Part shown: positions 12,272-12,901 of the stretch, in pieces | Numbering within the stretch: position 1 is the stretch's first letter | Layout of the letters: the number at the start of each line of letters is the position of its first letter | Translations under genes and position numbers: made by a program | DNA from: RUG13409 sp045616985 | GTDB taxonomy: Bacteria; Bacillota; Clostridia; Peptostreptococcales; Anaerovoracaceae | Assembly (NCBI GenBank): GCA_045616985.1 | Contig: JAZLHU010000006.1 | Location: 1-12,901 of the forward strand | DNA length: 12,901 nt | Direction: 5' to 3' | Notes under the pieces: generated by a model | Seen by the model: the letters and a program-made list of their open reading frames with translations, nothing else | What the model was told of the DNA's origin: nothing | Databases searched by the model: none

Positions 12272-12745
12272 TTATGCATGTTCCTCCTTTTGCAGGATAG
12301 GTGCAACGGAATAGTGCGCTTTTGTCTTGTTTAAGATTACGTTAACGGCGGTCGTTTTTACGCCTCTGATGGCTTTGATTCTGCCGACAAGGTTCGCAAG
12401 TGCATCAGTGTCCCTGCAGGCAAGCTTTAAGATGTAGTCGCAGCCGCCTGCAACTCTGAAGCAATCTATTATTTCGGGGGATTCCGATACGGTTTTGAGA
12501 AAGTCGGAAAGCCCTGCCGTGCCATCAATGTTTACTGTCATAAATGCCTGAAGATTCTGGTCAAGCTCTTTGGCATTCAGGATGGTTGTGTATTGCTCTA
12601 TTATTCCTCCTGCCTCCAGCTTTTTGAGTCTGTCTGAAACGGCAGAAAGAGAAAGATTTATTCTTTTTGACAGATCCGAAATGGATACCCGGGCATTCTC
12701 TTGAAGAACTTCTAAAATTTTAGCGTCCAAGCTGTCTAAAACCAT
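12272..12745 (-). CDS. Lrp/AsnC-family transcriptional regulator
   Basis: The regulator has 157 residues, the usual family length. Residues 1-63 hold the AsnC-type winged helix-turn-helix: LDSLDAKILEVLQENARVSI (3-22), DLSKRINLSLSAVSDRLKKLE (24-44) and GIIEQYT. Residues about 68-150 are the RAM effector domain with strands FMTVNID, VAGGCDYILKLAC and VKTTAVNVIL. Family members bind DNA as dimers or octamers and sense amino acids; the effector here is unknown. AAAGGAG lies just upstream of the ATG. The gene diverges from the gene starting at 12899, with a 153-base intergenic region holding both promoters, so it could control that neighbour as well as itself. It converges on the Ig-domain gene with a shared terminator hairpin. 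Confidence 0.93.
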   Translation of the reverse strand: MVLDSLDAKILEVLQENARVSISDLSKRINLSLSAVSDRLKKLEAGGIIEQYTTILNAKELDQNLQAFMTVNIDGTAGLSDFLKTVSESPEIIDCFRVAGGCDYILKLACRDTDALANLVGRIKAIRGVKTTAVNVILNKTKAHYSVAPILQKEEHA

Positions 12746-12777
12746 TGTTTTGCTCCTTTTACACTAAATCTTTTTCT

Positions 12778-12806
12778 AAAATACCAAAAATGGCGAAATA
12801 ATTCAA
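12778..12806 (-). promoter_or_regulatory. lrp-type gene promoter
   Basis: On the minus strand, TTGAAT (12806-12801) and TATTTT (12783-12778) are 17 bases apart, with TGG directly before the -10 giving an extended -10. Confidence 0.55.
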
Positions 12807-12811
12807 GTACC

Positions 12812-12840
12812 TTGCAACAAAATCTCTTTCAGGGTATAAT
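12812..12840 (+). promoter_or_regulatory. Strong promoter of the gene starting at 12899
   Basis: TTGCAA (12812-12817) and a consensus TATAAT (12835-12840) are 17 bases apart. The start point would be near 12847, giving a leader of about 50 bases. The leader contains a small hairpin, GAGC (12870-12873) with GCTC (12879-12882), and the ribosome binding site AAGGAG (12888-12893). Confidence 0.75.
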
Positions 12841-12898
12841 AAAGCGTTATTCTGTACTTATATATAGTGGAGCGGTATGCTCTGCTTAAGGAGAAAAA

Positions 12899-12901
12899 AT
12901 G
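12899..12901 (+). CDS. First codon of a gene continuing past the window
   Basis: An ATG ends the window, preceded by AAGGAG (12888-12893) at good spacing and a strong promoter. Nothing can be said about the product. Its divergent position relative to the Lrp/AsnC-type gene makes it a candidate target of that regulator. Confidence 0.6.

Overview
The window looks like chromosomal DNA of an anaerobic, low-GC Firmicute, most likely a Clostridia member close to Lachnospiraceae. The reasons are strong AAGGAGG-type ribosome binding sites, TTGACA/TATAAT-type promoters, intrinsic terminators, moderately AT-rich codon use, and family content (G3E metallochaperones, cytidylate kinase-like proteins, Tet(M)-like translation GTPases). 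The genus is an inference and I cannot fix it from the sequence.

Left part (1-4025) is an accessory stretch. It opens with a gene-free region carrying three spaced inverted-repeat units built on TTACTACAG/CTGTAGTAA (15-198). A RelB/RelE-type toxin-antitoxin pair follows (393-877) with a palindromic operator over its promoter. Next is a gene joining an HTH domain to a Uma2-family PD-(D/E)XK nuclease-like domain (1014-1817), whose promoter is embedded in two inverted repeats. A 16-codon ORF with its own promoter and ribosome binding site (1958-2008) has an N-terminus that looks like the start of a Cas12a protein. Last is a 628-residue helical protein that I do not recognise (2139-4025).

Middle part (4035-10730) holds rlmH on the minus strand. 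Diverging from it is a tight five-gene operon: a His-rich G3E (COG0523) GTPase, a second G3E-like GTPase fused to a YcgQ/DUF1980-type C-terminal domain, a cytidylate kinase-like P-loop protein, a Tet(M)/EF-G-like ribosomal GTPase fused to a Rae1/YacP-type NYN nuclease domain, and an FMN-dependent alpha-hydroxy-acid oxidising protein with an N-terminal cysteine cluster. Genes overlap or lie within 20 bases of each other and the run ends in one strong terminator. The order suggests, but does not prove, a link between metal status and ribosome or mRNA quality control. The GTPase-Rae1 fusion is the most striking object in the window.

Right part (10744-12901) holds tRNA-Arg(CCU) on the minus strand, a shortened TadA-like deaminase overlapping a membrane-anchored Ig-like-domain protein, a large bidirectional hairpin, an Lrp/AsnC regulator on the minus strand, and a promoter with the first codon of a further plus-strand gene at the right edge.
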